Part shown: piece by piece, positions 1 to 8,434 of the stretch
How the letters are laid out: every line of letters begins with the position of its first letter
Numbering within the stretch: position 1 is the first letter of the stretch
From: Cyanobacteria bacterium M_surface_10_m2_119
GTDB taxonomy: Bacteria > Cyanobacteriota > Cyanobacteriia > PCC-6307 > Cyanobiaceae
Reading direction: 5' to 3'
Assembly: GCA_016882525.1 (NCBI GenBank)
Contig: VGPU01000001.1
Location: forward strand, 141,378-191,980
Length of the DNA: 50,603 bases
Notes under the pieces: model-generated
The model's database searches: none
The model's input: the letters and a program-made list of their open reading frames with translations, nothing else
What the model was told of the DNA's origin: nothing
Translations under genes and position numbers: made by a program

Positions 1-209
1 CCCGCGGCGAGGCGGGCGGCGACACCATCGACAGCCTGGGTGAGGGCGGGTGCTGCGGCGGCCACTGCACGCTGGGGCTCGCGATCGTTCTCGCAGAAGA
101 GCTCCACCATGGCCTCCGTGGAGAGCTGATCCAGGCCTGTGCTCCGGGGATGGGCCTGTTCGGTGAGCAGATGGCCGCGATCGAAGGCGTCGGGGGAGGA
201 AGGTGGCAT
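1..209 (-). CDS. murQ: N-acetylmuramic acid 6-phosphate etherase, N-terminal part
   Basis: This is the first ~69 residues of a gene that runs off the left edge. MurQ cleaves the lactyl ether of N-acetylmuramic acid 6-phosphate during peptidoglycan recycling in the cytoplasm. The visible part reads RGHLLTEQAHPRSTGLDQLS followed by MVELFCENDREPQRAV, which matches the conserved MurQ N-terminus (LLTEQxNP, DxLS, VxLFxxED, AV repeats). The SIS sugar-binding domain lies outside the window. The ATG overlaps the TGA of the DUF3110 gene upstream as TGATG, so the two are probably translationally coupled. Family call is by recognition of the N-terminal motif only. Confidence 0.85.
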   Translation of the reverse strand, partial: MPPSSPDAFDRGHLLTEQAHPRSTGLDQLSTEAMVELFCENDREPQRAVAAAAPALTQAVDGVAARLAA

Positions 210-628
210 CAGAGCAGCCCCTCCAGCTGACGTCGGAAGGCCTCAAGGGCAGGATCCGTGGACTGGATCGGATCAGGGGAACCTGCGTCAGCGCTGTCCT
301 GGTCCTGCCACTGCGTCACATCCATGTTGCGCTCGGGAGGCGCAATCAGCAGGCGATCCTCCGCGCTCTGGGGGAGAAAACCGGCGGGCACGAAGCGGGC
401 CTCATAGCCAGCCTGGCTGCAGAACAGCTCCATCTCCTCACGGTCAAGGGGCTCCACGGTGGGCACGGGAAAGTCCTGGGCCTCCAGCAGACCGGCGTAG
501 CGCTCCGCGTCATCCCGGTCCTCGAAGAGCAGCACGACGGTGCGTCCCTGGATCTCCAGGGAATGGATGCCCTCCTGGTCGGAACCGGCATCAAAGAGCA
601 GCACATGCACCGGCATCGGCGTAGGCAT
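209..628 (-). CDS. DUF3110 family protein
   Basis: A 139-residue acidic protein starting MPTPMPVHVLLFDAGSDQEG. The first ~80 residues look like one small alpha/beta domain (VLLFDAG, GIHSLEI, VVLLFEDRDDAERYAGLLEAQ), the pattern of the cyanobacterial DUF3110 family found also in plants; its biochemical role is unknown. It sits between dnaJ (39 nt upstream) and murQ (stop-start overlap), so it is probably transcribed with the dnaK-dnaJ pair. The C-terminal ~40 residues are polar and low in complexity, probably disordered. No cofactor or catalytic motif is visible. Confidence 0.8.
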   Translation of the reverse strand: MPTPMPVHVLLFDAGSDQEGIHSLEIQGRTVVLLFEDRDDAERYAGLLEAQDFPVPTVEPLDREEMELFCSQAGYEARFVPAGFLPQSAEDRLLIAPPERNMDVTQWQDQDSADAGSPDPIQSTDPALEAFRRQLEGLL

Positions 629-667
629 CAGGGCAGGAGGGACCTCAGTGTGTCACTCCCCGGCCCT

Positions 668-1606
668 TCAGTCGCGCCCATCGGCCAGCTCCAGCAGCCG
701 CCGGTAGAGGGCCCGCTCGGCCTCACTGGGTTCCTCGGGCACCACGATGCGCAGTTCCACCAGCTGGTCGCCGCGCTGGCTGCCGCCCGCGAGCCCACGG
801 CCCCGCAGGCGCAGCAGGCGGCCACTGGAGGAGCCAGGCGGCACGGTGAGCTGAACGGCACCCTGGAGGGTGGGCACCACGACGCGGCAGCCCAGGGTGG
901 CTTCGGCCGGGGTCACGTCAAGGGTGAAGAGCACCCGCAGCCCATCGATGCGCAGCCCCTCGGCAGTCACCACCCGGAGCTGGAGAAAGTGGTCGGCCCC
1001 TCCAGGTGCCACTCCGGCGAGTCGCAGCCGCCAGCCGTCCCCCGCCATCGGTGGCGTGTCGACCTCCACGACGGTGCCATCGGGAAGCTCGAGTTCCACG
1101 ACGGCACCCTCCAGGGCCTGCTCCGGTGACAGCTCCACGACACTCTCAAGGGCACTGCTGGCCTGCACGGGCGGTGGAGACGCCGCAGCGGGGGAGACGG
1201 AGCCACCCCGATCCACAGGTGGCTGGGAGGCCTGCTCGTCCTCGTCAATCGCTGGATCAGGCCGGCGACGTCCGCCGAAGAGGGCGTCGAGATAGGTTTC
1301 AAAGGAGGGAAAGCCAGTCGCGAAAGGATCCCCCGCGCCATCCTCAGCGCCAGGCTCACCATCCCCCTGCCCGGCCTCCCAGGCCCGCCGACGGCGGGGG
1401 TCGGAGAGCACGGCATAGGCCTCGTTCACCTGCTTGAACCGCTCTTCCGCAACCGGGTCGTTCCCGTTCAGATCGGGATGCCAACGCCGGGCCTGGGCCC
1501 TGAAGGCCCGCTTCAGCGATGCGGTATCGGCTCCGGGATCGAGCCCGAGCACCGCCCAATGATCAATGGCGCCGGCCCGGTCAGCTGCAGAAGAACGCGC
1601 AACCAC
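668..1606 (-). CDS. dnaJ: DnaJ-type co-chaperone (J domain plus C-terminal substrate domain)
   Basis: A 312-residue J-protein. The J domain covers about residues 16-80, with the HPD tripeptide at 43-45 that stimulates the ATPase of Hsp70. A Pro/Ala/Ser-rich linker follows, then a C-terminal domain of DnaJ type (VVELELPDGTVVEVDTPP, LQLRVVTAEG, VPPGSSSGRLLRLRGRGL) typical of CbpA-like type II J-proteins. It has no CxxCxGxG zinc repeats. The start is GTG, 5 nt downstream of the dnaK stop, so this is the cognate partner of that Hsp70. In other cyanobacteria a dnaK3-dnaJ pair is likewise adjacent. Role in a dedicated thylakoid-associated chaperone pair is inferred from that synteny. Confidence 0.88.
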   Translation of the reverse strand: MVARSSAADRAGAIDHWAVLGLDPGADTASLKRAFRAQARRWHPDLNGNDPVAEERFKQVNEAYAVLSDPRRRRAWEAGQGDGEPGAEDGAGDPFATGFPSFETYLDALFGGRRRPDPAIDEDEQASQPPVDRGGSVSPAAASPPPVQASSALESVVELSPEQALEGAVVELELPDGTVVEVDTPPMAGDGWRLRLAGVAPGGADHFLQLRVVTAEGLRIDGLRVLFTLDVTPAEATLGCRVVVPTLQGAVQLTVPPGSSSGRLLRLRGRGLAGGSQRGDQLVELRIVVPEEPSEAERALYRRLLELADGRD

Positions 1607-1611
1607 TGCGG

Positions 1612-3828
1612 TTACAACTCAGACCAGGGATCGCCCCAGGGATCGAGGTCGGCACGACGGTCGACGGGGCGACGATCCATGGGCTCCCGATCCATGGGCT
1701 CCCGATCGATCCGGTCGCGATCGATCCGGTCACGATCGAAGGAGCCCCGATCCAGGACGCCGCGATCGTCGGGATCGGTGTCACGGCTGAAGCGAGCCGG
1801 CCGCGACTCCGGGTAGCGATCGTCCGCCTCCCAGCGATTCAGCACAGGAGCGGCATAGCGCTCCCGTGCCGGGGGCTGCGACCAGGGATCACGGCCGGGC
1901 CGGCTCCAGTCGTCCCAGTCGTCGTCATCGGCAAACAGCTCCTCCTTGAGGGAACCGAGGGTGTTCTTCAAGCCCTGCAGAGGCCCCTGCTCGGAGCGCC
2001 GCTCGCTGAGGAGGCGCCGGTTCAGGCCAAACAGGGCTTCCTGCAGCTGGCTCACAGCCATATCGAGCTCGCCGGCATCGCTGTCACCCCGCTGATCCAG
2101 GGCCAGCAGATCCTGCACATCCCGCACCGCCATCTCCACCGCCCGCTGCTGGCGCTCGGCGCCGTAGGGACCCAGCTCGAGGGCCGCATCGCGCAGCCGC
2201 CGCTCCGCCTGAGAGACGAGGGTCTGGGCCTTGTTGCGGCGATCGATCGCCGCCCGCTTGCGCCGGTCCTCGACCGCCTTCTGCTCAGCCTCCGCAATCA
2301 GCGTCTCGATCTCCTCTGCCGTGAGGTTCGAGCCGCCCTGAATGGAGACACTCTGCTGGCGCCCGGTGGTGCGGTCCATGGCCGATACCTGCAGGAGGCC
2401 GTTGGCGTCGATGTCGAACGACACCTGCACCTGCGGGACACCGCGCGGGGCCGGGGGAATGCCGGAAAGGCGGAAACGGCCCAGGCTCTTGTTGCCTTCA
2501 GCCATCTGGCGTTCACCCTGGAGCACGTGGATCTCCACGGAGCTCTGATTGGCCTCAGAGGTGCTGAACACATCGCTCTTGCGCACCGGAATAGGGGTGT
2601 TCCGCGGAATCAGCACCTTCATCACGCCGCCGATCGTCTCGAGCCCGAGCGAGAGGGGCGTGACGTCGTTGAGCATCAGATCCCGCAGCTCGCCTGTGAG
2701 GATGCCGGCCTGGACGGCAGCGCCGATCGCCACCACCTCATCAGGGTTCACCGACTGGCAGGGCTCCCGGGGTACCAGGGTGCGCACCATCTCCTGCACC
2801 ATCGGCATCCGGGTGGAACCACCCACCAGCACCACATCGTCGATGTCATCGGCTGCCAGGCCCGCATCACGCAGAGCCCGCTGCACCGGGCGCAGCAGCC
2901 GATCCAGGAGGTCGGGGCAGAGCCCCTCGAAGGTGCGCCGCTCGAGGGTGGTCTCGATGTGCAGGGGGCCGTTCTCCCCGGTGGCGATGAACGGGAGAGA
3001 GATCGGGGTGCTCTGGACGCCGCTGAGCTCGATCTTGGCCTTCTCGGCAGCCTCGGTGAGGCGCTGGAGGGCCTGACGGTCGCGGCGCAGCTCGACGCCG
3101 TTGTCCCGCTGGAAGGCATCGGCAAGCCAGTCGACGATGCGGCGATCCCAGTCGTTGCCGCCCAGCTGGGTGTCGCCGCTCGTGGCCTTCACATCAAACA
3201 CACCCTGGGCGATGCGCAGCACCGACACGTCAAAGGTGCCGCCGCCCAGGTCGAACACCAGCACCCGCTTCACGGTGCTGCGGTCAAAGCCGTAGGCGAG
3301 GGCGGCCGCCGTGGGCTCGTTGAGGATGCGCTCCACGCTGATCCCCGCCAGCCGGCCGGCATCGCGGGTGGCCTGCCGCTGGGCGTCGTTGAAGTAGGCG
3401 GGCACGGTGATCACCGCCGCCTCCACCGGCTCTCCGAGGTAGGTGGCAGCGTCGTCACAGAGCTTGCGCAGCACGCTGGCCACCAGTTCCTCAGGCGCGT
3501 ATTCCCGTTCCGTGGCGGGGCACACCACCCGCACGTTGCCCTGATCGTTCGCCCGCACGGTGTAGGGCACCGAGAGGCTGCCCTCATCGAGCTCCTCCCA
3601 CTGGCGCCCCACGAAGCGCTTGAGGTTGGCAAAAGTGTTGCGCGGGTTGAGCACCAACTGGCGCCGGGCCAGCTGGCCCACCAGCAACTCCTGATCCCGG
3701 CTGAAGCCCACCACGGAAGGCGTGGTGCGGCCGCCCTCGGCACTGGCAATCACGGCGGGTCGTCCGCCCTCCAGCACCGCCACCACGGAATTGGTTGTGC
3801 CGAGGTCGATACCGACGATGCGCCCCAT
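1612..3828 (-). CDS. dnaK: Hsp70 chaperone DnaK, extended cyanobacterial type (DnaK3-like)
   Basis: A 738-residue Hsp70. The ATPase domain begins GIDLGTTNSVVAV (from residue 5) and carries VFDLGGGTFDVSVL and VVLVGGSTRMPMV; the substrate-binding domain follows with NDVTPLSLGLET and FDIDANGLLQVSA. Instead of the usual EEVD-like end there is an extra tail of roughly 100 residues, first acidic/aromatic (DDDDWDDW), then Arg/Asp/Pro-rich with tandem DR-x-x-DR units at about residues 690-723. Typical DnaK proteins are ~630-640 residues; a long C-terminal tail and an adjacent dnaJ are features of cyanobacterial DnaK3, reported to associate with thylakoids. The DnaK3 assignment is from length, tail and synteny. 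Confidence 0.93.
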   Translation of the reverse strand: MGRIVGIDLGTTNSVVAVLEGGRPAVIASAEGGRTTPSVVGFSRDQELLVGQLARRQLVLNPRNTFANLKRFVGRQWEELDEGSLSVPYTVRANDQGNVRVVCPATEREYAPEELVASVLRKLCDDAATYLGEPVEAAVITVPAYFNDAQRQATRDAGRLAGISVERILNEPTAAALAYGFDRSTVKRVLVFDLGGGTFDVSVLRIAQGVFDVKATSGDTQLGGNDWDRRIVDWLADAFQRDNGVELRRDRQALQRLTEAAEKAKIELSGVQSTPISLPFIATGENGPLHIETTLERRTFEGLCPDLLDRLLRPVQRALRDAGLAADDIDDVVLVGGSTRMPMVQEMVRTLVPREPCQSVNPDEVVAIGAAVQAGILTGELRDLMLNDVTPLSLGLETIGGVMKVLIPRNTPIPVRKSDVFSTSEANQSSVEIHVLQGERQMAEGNKSLGRFRLSGIPPAPRGVPQVQVSFDIDANGLLQVSAMDRTTGRQQSVSIQGGSNLTAEEIETLIAEAEQKAVEDRRKRAAIDRRNKAQTLVSQAERRLRDAALELGPYGAERQQRAVEMAVRDVQDLLALDQRGDSDAGELDMAVSQLQEALFGLNRRLLSERRSEQGPLQGLKNTLGSLKEELFADDDDWDDWSRPGRDPWSQPPARERYAAPVLNRWEADDRYPESRPARFSRDTDPDDRGVLDRGSFDRDRIDRDRIDREPMDREPMDRRPVDRRADLDPWGDPWSEL
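1673..1747. repeat. Five tandem 15-bp units inside the dnaK 3' end
   Basis: Five head-to-tail 15-bp units, each beginning CGATC, run 1673-1687, 1688-1702, 1703-1717, 1718-1732 and 1733-1747. Units 1 and 2 are identical, units 3 and 4 differ only at the last base. Because the period is a multiple of three they keep the frame and encode pentapeptides of the form DR-x-x-D in the DnaK tail (about residues 695-720). The arrangement points to slippage-type expansion within the coding sequence. Confidence 0.85.
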
Positions 3829-3883
3829 GAACAGCCTGGAGTCGTGGACCGCGCGGCGGCCTCAAGCTACCTGGTCACTCGAC

Positions 3884-3902
3884 GTTAATCACCACTTAAA
3901 CC
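3884..3902 (+). promoter_or_regulatory. Candidate Pho box (PhoB/SphR site) upstream of pstC
   Basis: Two direct repeats, GTTAATCA (3884-3891) and CTTAAACC (3895-3902), are separated by 3 bp, giving the 11-bp periodicity of the cyanobacterial Pho box, whose published consensus is repeats of PyTTAAPyPy(T/A) with 3-bp spacers. The first unit has G instead of Py at position 1. It lies ~100 bp upstream of pstC in the dnaK/pstC divergent region, where phosphate control is expected. A third unit is not clear on either side. Confidence 0.6.
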
Positions 3903-4003
3903 CTGGTGAGCGACGGGGTTCGTAAATTCGCGAGGGCATGGTCGTGGCTTCGTCAAGCCATGCCTGACTCTCTTCGGAGCGTCCCAGCCGTACGTTTCCC
4001 TGC

Positions 4004-4969
4004 ATGACGACGGACTTCCGCCCCTCCGGGGACGCCGATGCCTTCACCCTCCGTCGGCGGCCGCCCGCGGAGAAACTCGTGGACACGGGCTTCCGCCAGC
4101 TCACCCTGGCGCTGGCTTCCCTGGTGGCCGTGGTGCTGCTGGGCATCTTTCTGGTGGTGTTCGACGGAGCCCGGGAGGCGATCGGCCAGTTCGGTCTGCG
4201 CTTTCTCACCACCTCGGCCTGGGATCCGGTGAACGAGGAATACGGGGCCTTCACCGCCATCTACGGCACCCTCGTCACCGCGATTCTATCGCTGGTGATA
4301 GCGGTGCCCCTGGGCCTCGGCACCGCGATCCTGATCACCGAAGACATGCTCCCCAGGGCGCTGCGAGATGGCGTGGGCCTGATGGTGGAGCTGCTGGCCG
4401 CCATTCCTTCGGTGGTGCTCGGCCTCTGGGCCATCTTCGTGATGGAGCCGGCGATTCGACCCGCCCTGCAGCTGATCCACACCCTGCTGGGCTGGTCGCC
4501 TCTGTTCGACACGGTGCCCCAGGGTCCGGGGATGGCCCCAGCCATCCTCATCCTGGTGGTGATGGTGCTTCCGATCATCACTGCCATTTCGCGGGATGCA
4601 CTGAATCAGGTGCCGATCGAGCTGCGCCAGGGGGCCTATGGGGTGGGCACCACCCGCTGGGGGGCGATCTTCAGCGTGATTCTCCCGGCAGCTATTTCGG
4701 CCATCACCGGTGGGGTGATGCTGGCCCTCGGCCGGGCCATGGGCGAAACGATGGCGGTGACGATGATCATCGGGAACGCCATGAATTTCAGCCCGTCGCT
4801 TCTGGCGCCAGGCAACACCATCGCGTCGATGCTCGCCAACCAGTTCGGGGAAGCCGACGGCATTCAGGTGTCAGCCCTGATGTATGCGGCCCTGATCCTC
4901 ATGCTGCTCACCTTCGCCGTGAACGTCATGGCCCAGTGGGTGGTGCGACGGCTGAGCCTGCGCTACTGA
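4004..4969 (+). CDS. pstC: Phosphate ABC transporter permease PstC
   Basis: A 321-residue inner-membrane permease of the high-affinity phosphate importer. It has a ~35-residue cytoplasmic N-terminus, then about six hydrophobic segments (for example LALASLVAVVLLGIFLVVF, AILSLVIAVPLGLGTAILI). The EAA-type loop for contacting PstB is seen as PIELRQGAYGVGTTRWGAI. The sequence WDPVNEEYGAFTAIYGT is a PstC hallmark. It is the first gene of pstC-pstA-pstB; no pstS is in the window, so the periplasmic binding protein must be encoded elsewhere. A candidate Pho box lies ~100 bp upstream. Confidence 0.95.
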   Translation: MTTDFRPSGDADAFTLRRRPPAEKLVDTGFRQLTLALASLVAVVLLGIFLVVFDGAREAIGQFGLRFLTTSAWDPVNEEYGAFTAIYGTLVTAILSLVIAVPLGLGTAILITEDMLPRALRDGVGLMVELLAAIPSVVLGLWAIFVMEPAIRPALQLIHTLLGWSPLFDTVPQGPGMAPAILILVVMVLPIITAISRDALNQVPIELRQGAYGVGTTRWGAIFSVILPAAISAITGGVMLALGRAMGETMAVTMIIGNAMNFSPSLLAPGNTIASMLANQFGEADGIQVSALMYAALILMLLTFAVNVMAQWVVRRLSLRY

Positions 4970-4988
4970 ATCCGCCCTGGAGATTCCG

Positions 4989-5918
4989 ATGACCCCCTCC
5001 AATCCCCGCCAGAGCCTGCAGGGCGCTTCGTTCAACGATCTGTTTGAGCGGCGGCCCCTCACCTTTGACCCCTCCCTCAAGCGCAACCGGCTCAACCGCC
5101 TGTTCACCGGCATCGCCGGCCTGTTCGGGGCCATCGCCGTGCTGCCGCTCTTCCTGGTGCTGATCTACGTGCTGGTGAAGGGCGGCCAGCTCCTGAGCTT
5201 CTCCCTGTTCACCCAGTTGCCACCACCGCCGGGCTTGGATGGGGGCGGCATCGGCAACGCCGTGCTGGGCACGATCGTCGTCACCCTGGTGGCATCAGCC
5301 ATCGCCATTCCCATTGGCGTGGGGGGTGGTGTGTATCTCAACGAATACTCGCAGCGGGGCTGGTTTGCTCAGTTCGTGAGCTTCGGCAATGACGTGCTCG
5401 CCGGGGTGCCCTCGATCATCAGTGGTGTTTTCGTCTACGGCATCGTCGTTGCCACCCGCATCTTCTTCAACCAGAGCTATAGCGCTGTGGCCGGCGGCAT
5501 TGCCCTGGCCGTGCTGATGCTGCCCACCGTGATCAAGACCACCGATGAGGGTCTGAAGCTGGTCCCCCAGGAACTGCGCTGGGGTGCCTATGGCGTCGGC
5601 GCCTCCAAGTTTGTGACCATCACCCGGATCACCCTGCCCGCCGCCTTCACACCAATCGCTACCGGCATCGTGCTCGCCATTGCCCGGGCTGCCGGTGAAA
5701 CAGCCCCCCTGATCTTCACAGCCCTCTTCTCTCCCTTCTGGCCTGAAGGTCTGTTCAATCCGATCGCCACCATGTCGGTGCTGATCTTCAACTTCGCGAT
5801 CATGCCCTATGAGGCCCAGAACGCCCTGGCGTGGGCGGCCTCCTTTGTGCTGGTGATCATGATCCTGGCTGCCAATCTCCTGGCCCGCTGGATCAGCAAG
5901 ATGGCACGTAAGGCCTGA
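4989..5918 (+). CDS. pstA: Phosphate ABC transporter permease PstA
   Basis: A 309-residue second permease of the Pst system, 19 nt downstream of pstC. After a polar N-terminus it shows about six membrane segments; the EAA loop reads [20 protein letters not shown], paralleling that of Pst[12 protein letters not shown] and [12 protein letters not shown] are characteristic of PstA. PstA and PstC form the heterodimeric channel driven by PstB. Length is normal for the family, and the ATG is preceded by GGAGA 5 nt upstream. Confidence 0.95.
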   Translation: MTPSNPRQSLQGASFNDLFERRPLTFDPSLKRNRLNRLFTGIAGLFGAIAVLPLFLVLIYVLVKGGQLLSFSLFTQLPPPPGLDGGGIGNAVLGTIVVTLVASAIAIPIGVGGGVYLNEYSQRGWFAQFVSFGNDVLAGVPSIISGVFVYGIVVATRIFFNQSYSAVAGGIALAVLMLPTVIKTTDEGLKLVPQELRWGAYGVGASKFVTITRITLPAAFTPIATGIVLAIARAAGETAPLIFTALFSPFWPEGLFNPIATMSVLIFNFAIMPYEAQNALAWAASFVLVIMILAANLLARWISKMARKA

Positions 5919-5962
5919 CATCCCATTCGTTCCAACCCCCCTCTGAACGCTCCTTTCAGGTC

Positions 5963-6775
5963 ATGACCCAAGCCACCGCCCCCTCGATCCAGCCCGCCGA
6001 CGTCTGCATGGCCCTGCAGAACGTCACCATCTCCTACGGCAAGTTCGAAGCCGTCAAGAATGTCTTCATGGACATTCCCAAAGGGATGGTCACAGCGTTC
6101 ATCGGTCCATCTGGCTGCGGAAAATCCACCGTGCTGCGCGCCCTCAACCGGATGAACGACCTGATTCCCGGTTGCCATCTCAAGGGCCGGGTGATGTTCG
6201 ATGGGGTGGATGTCTACGACCGTTCCGTTGATCCAGTGGAGGTGCGCCGGAGGATCGGCATGGTGTTCCAGAAGCCGAATCCCTTTCCCAAGAGCATCTA
6301 CGAAAACATCGCCTTCGGAGCAAGGATCAACGGCTACAAGGGCGACATGGATGAACTGGTGGAGCGCTCCCTGCGCAAGGCCGCCGTGTGGGACGAGTGC
6401 AAGGACAAACTGAAGGAAAGCGGTCTCGCGCTCTCCGGCGGACAGCAGCAGCGTCTCTGCATTGCCCGGGCCATCGCCACCGAACCGGAGGTGATCCTGA
6501 TGGATGAGCCCTGCTCAGCTCTCGATCCGATCTCCACCCTCAAGATCGAGGAGACCATGCACGAGCTCAAGCGCAGCTACACGATCATCATCGTGACCCA
6601 CAACATGCAGCAAGCCGTACGCGTCGCCGACATGACCGCCTTCTTCAATGCCGAGGCCGTGGAAGGTGGCACAGGCAAGGTGGGCTACCTGGTGGAGTTC
6701 AACAACACCGAGCGCATCTTCAATGCCCCAGGCCAGCAGGCCACCCAGGACTACGTGACGGGCCGCTTCGGCTGA
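5963..6775 (+). CDS. pstB: Phosphate ABC transporter ATPase PstB
   Basis: A 270-residue ABC ATPase that powers phosphate import. Walker A is GPSGCGKST at residues 48-56, the signature is [16 protein letters not shown], Walker B is [13 protein letters not shown] and the H-loop is [26 protein letters not shown] and [16 protein letters not shown] are PstB-specific. It lies 44 nt after pstA and is followed by a strong rho-independent terminator, so pstCAB is a three-gene transcription unit. Confidence 0.96.
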   Translation: MTQATAPSIQPADVCMALQNVTISYGKFEAVKNVFMDIPKGMVTAFIGPSGCGKSTVLRALNRMNDLIPGCHLKGRVMFDGVDVYDRSVDPVEVRRRIGMVFQKPNPFPKSIYENIAFGARINGYKGDMDELVERSLRKAAVWDECKDKLKESGLALSGGQQQRLCIARAIATEPEVILMDEPCSALDPISTLKIEETMHELKRSYTIIIVTHNMQQAVRVADMTAFFNAEAVEGGTGKVGYLVEFNNTERIFNAPGQQATQDYVTGRFG

Positions 6776-6801
6776 ACCTCGGCCGGTTGGGGTTGGCGCT
6801 G

Positions 6802-6832
6802 GCGGCTGCTGGACTACAAGCAGCCGCTTTTT
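6802..6832 (+). terminator. Rho-independent terminator after pstB
   Basis: A perfect 9-bp stem (GCGGCTGCT / AGCAGCCGC) with an 8-nt loop is followed directly by TTTTT. It lies 27 nt after the pstB stop codon and ends the pstCAB transcript. Confidence 0.85.
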
Positions 6833-6850
6833 GCCATGTTTATGACTACA

Positions 6851-6875
6851 AAAAAACCGGCCATTTGGCCGGTTT
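6851..6875 (-). terminator. Rho-independent terminator of tRNA-Ser
   Basis: On the minus strand a perfect 9-bp stem (AAACCGGCC / GGCCGGTTT) with a 4-nt loop runs into a continuous T tract (the A run at 6851-6856 of the plus strand). It begins 9 nt past the tRNA 3' end. It sits only ~20 bp from the pstB terminator, forming a back-to-back convergent pair. Confidence 0.88.
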
Positions 6876-6883
6876 AGGAAGAG

Positions 6884-6970
6884 CGGAGAGGGAGGGATTC
6901 GAACCCTCGATAGAGTTGCCCCTATACAGCATTTCCAGTGCTGCGCCTTCGACCACTCGGCCACCTCTCC
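6884..6970 (-). tRNA. tRNA-Ser (anticodon GGA)
   Basis: An 87-nt tRNA with a 7-bp acceptor stem (GGAGAGG / CCTCTCC), discriminator G, D-arm GGCCGAGTGGTCGAAGGC, anticodon loop CTGGAAA with anticodon GGA, a long variable arm typical of serine tRNAs, and the T-loop GGTTCGAATCC. It decodes TCC/TCT serine codons. CCA is not encoded. Transcribed towards pstB and ended by its own terminator. Confidence 0.96.
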
Positions 6971-7047
6971 AGCGGCAAAATGGGGCAACGTGATGGCAAT
7001 GTAGCAGTCGACCCATCTGCCGACCGCCCCGCTGGTCGACGCAAGCG

Positions 7048-7416
7048 ATGACCCGCCGTTTTCCGATCACCGTTCACTGGCGGCAGGCCGGCCGGGTGAT
7101 CCGCCACGAGGTTCCTGAAGGCGAGACCATCCTGCGGAGCTTCGAGGAGCAGGGCGATCCGTTGCCCTTCAGCTGCCGCAACGGTTGCTGCACGGCCTGT
7201 GCTGTGCGGGTGATCAGCGGTTCGATCGACCACCGGGAGGCCCTGGGCCTGTCGCGTGAGCTGCGCGAGCAGGGCTACGGCCTGCTCTGCGTGGCCAGGG
7301 CGACCGGCCCCCTGGAGGTGGAAACCCAGGATGAGGATGAGGTCTATGACCTGCAGTTCGGTCGCTTCTTCGGGCGTGGTCGGGTGCGACCGGGCCTGCC
7401 CCTCGAGGAAGACTGA
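7048..7416 (+). CDS. Plant-type [2Fe-2S] ferredoxin
   Basis: A 122-residue ferredoxin-fold protein. The cluster ligands follow the plant-type pattern C-x4-C-x2-C in SCRNGCCTACAVRV, with the fourth cysteine in GLLCVA about 30 residues later. It is longer than photosynthetic PetF (~97 residues), with a basic/acidic C-terminal extension (FGRFFGRGRVRPGLPLEED) and none of the acidic surface stretches typical of PetF, so it is probably one of the minor ferredoxins rather than the main photosystem I acceptor. The next gene begins about 30 nt downstream. Confidence 0.88.
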   Translation: MTRRFPITVHWRQAGRVIRHEVPEGETILRSFEEQGDPLPFSCRNGCCTACAVRVISGSIDHREALGLSRELREQGYGLLCVARATGPLEVETQDEDEVYDLQFGRFFGRGRVRPGLPLEED

Positions 7417-7447
7417 GCTGCACCCACTCCACCCTCACGCCCTGCCC

Positions 7448-8404
7448 GTGCATCCCCACTCGCCACTCCCAGGCCCCCACCACGACGCCCCTGAGGGTTG
7501 CAGCAGTCCTGATCAGGGATGCCTCAGCGATCGGGCGCTGGGCCTCTCCGGCCTCCCTGCCGATCGTCTTGAGCAGTTGGTCGGCGTCGCTCGCCGGGCC
7601 TCCCAGGCTGGTGGACGCCAGCTGCAGACCTACTTCGGCAAGCTGGAGCAGGTGCGGGAAAAAGGCCGCTGCGGGGACCTCGTGACGGAGGCCGACCTGG
7701 CCGCCGAGGCCGCCGTGCTGGCGTTGCTGGAGGCCGAAACCCCAGACATCGGTGTGTTGGCCGAAGAGAGCGGCCGCAGACCCAGGGGTGGTGATCTGGA
7801 GTGGTGCGTGGATCCCCTGGATGGCACCACCAACTACGCCCACGGATATCCGTTCTTCGGCACCTCCGTCGGTCTCACCTGGCGCGGACTGCCCCTGCTC
7901 GGGGCCCTGGCCGTGCCGGCCCTCGGCGAGAGCTACTGGGCCGCGCCGGGACTGGGAAGCTGGTGCAACGAACGCCAGCTGGCGGTGAGTCGCTGCAGCC
8001 GACTGGGCGATGCCCTTCTGGTGACGGGATTCGCCTACGACCGCCACAGCCGCCGTGACAACAACTACGCCGAGTTCGCCTACTTCACCCATCGCACCCA
8101 CGGGGTACGCCGGGCCGGTGCCGCCGCCGTGGATCTCGCCTTTGTGGCAGCCGGCCGGGTTGACGGCTACTGGGAGAGGGGACTGGCCCCCTGGGATCTG
8201 GCGGCCGGTGTGGTGCTGGTGGAGCAGGCCGGGGGCGTCGTCAGTGACTACGCAGGTCATCCCCTCGACCTGCTCGGCGGTCGGACCGTGGCCGCCGGAC
8301 CGGCCCTGCATCCCCAGATCCTGACGGGGCTGGCGGCCTGTGAGCCCCTGAGCGGGGCCAGTTACGGCGCCCCGGAGCTGGATGCAGACAGCACCGCTCC
8401 ATAG
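7448..8404 (+). CDS. Inositol monophosphatase family protein
   Basis: A Mg-dependent phosphatase of the IMPase/FBPase-like superfamily. Family motif 1 is WCVDPLDGTTNYAHGYPFF, with LAEESG upstream as the Glu metal ligand; motif 2 is APWDLAAGVVLVEQAGG near the C-terminus. Likely substrates are inositol-, glycerol- or sugar phosphates; this cannot be settled from sequence. The reading frame is open far upstream into the ferredoxin gene with no in-frame ATG before the conserved domain. I chose GTG at 7448 (318 residues), the only reasonable start after the ferredoxin stop; the first ~45 residues are low in conservation and the start is uncertain. Confidence 0.88.
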   Translation: MHPHSPLPGPHHDAPEGCSSPDQGCLSDRALGLSGLPADRLEQLVGVARRASQAGGRQLQTYFGKLEQVREKGRCGDLVTEADLAAEAAVLALLEAETPDIGVLAEESGRRPRGGDLEWCVDPLDGTTNYAHGYPFFGTSVGLTWRGLPLLGALAVPALGESYWAAPGLGSWCNERQLAVSRCSRLGDALLVTGFAYDRHSRRDNNYAEFAYFTHRTHGVRRAGAAAVDLAFVAAGRVDGYWERGLAPWDLAAGVVLVEQAGGVVSDYAGHPLDLLGGRTVAAGPALHPQILTGLAACEPLSGASYGAPELDADSTAP

Positions 8405-8434
8405 GATCGAAGGCCCTGCACTCCAGCGCGCCCC

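Noticed and set aside
1519-3888. 789-codon open frame antisense to dnaK
   Set aside because: It is the mirror of the GC-rich dnaK frame, His/Leu/Ala-rich with no domain, and long antisense frames are expected at this GC content.
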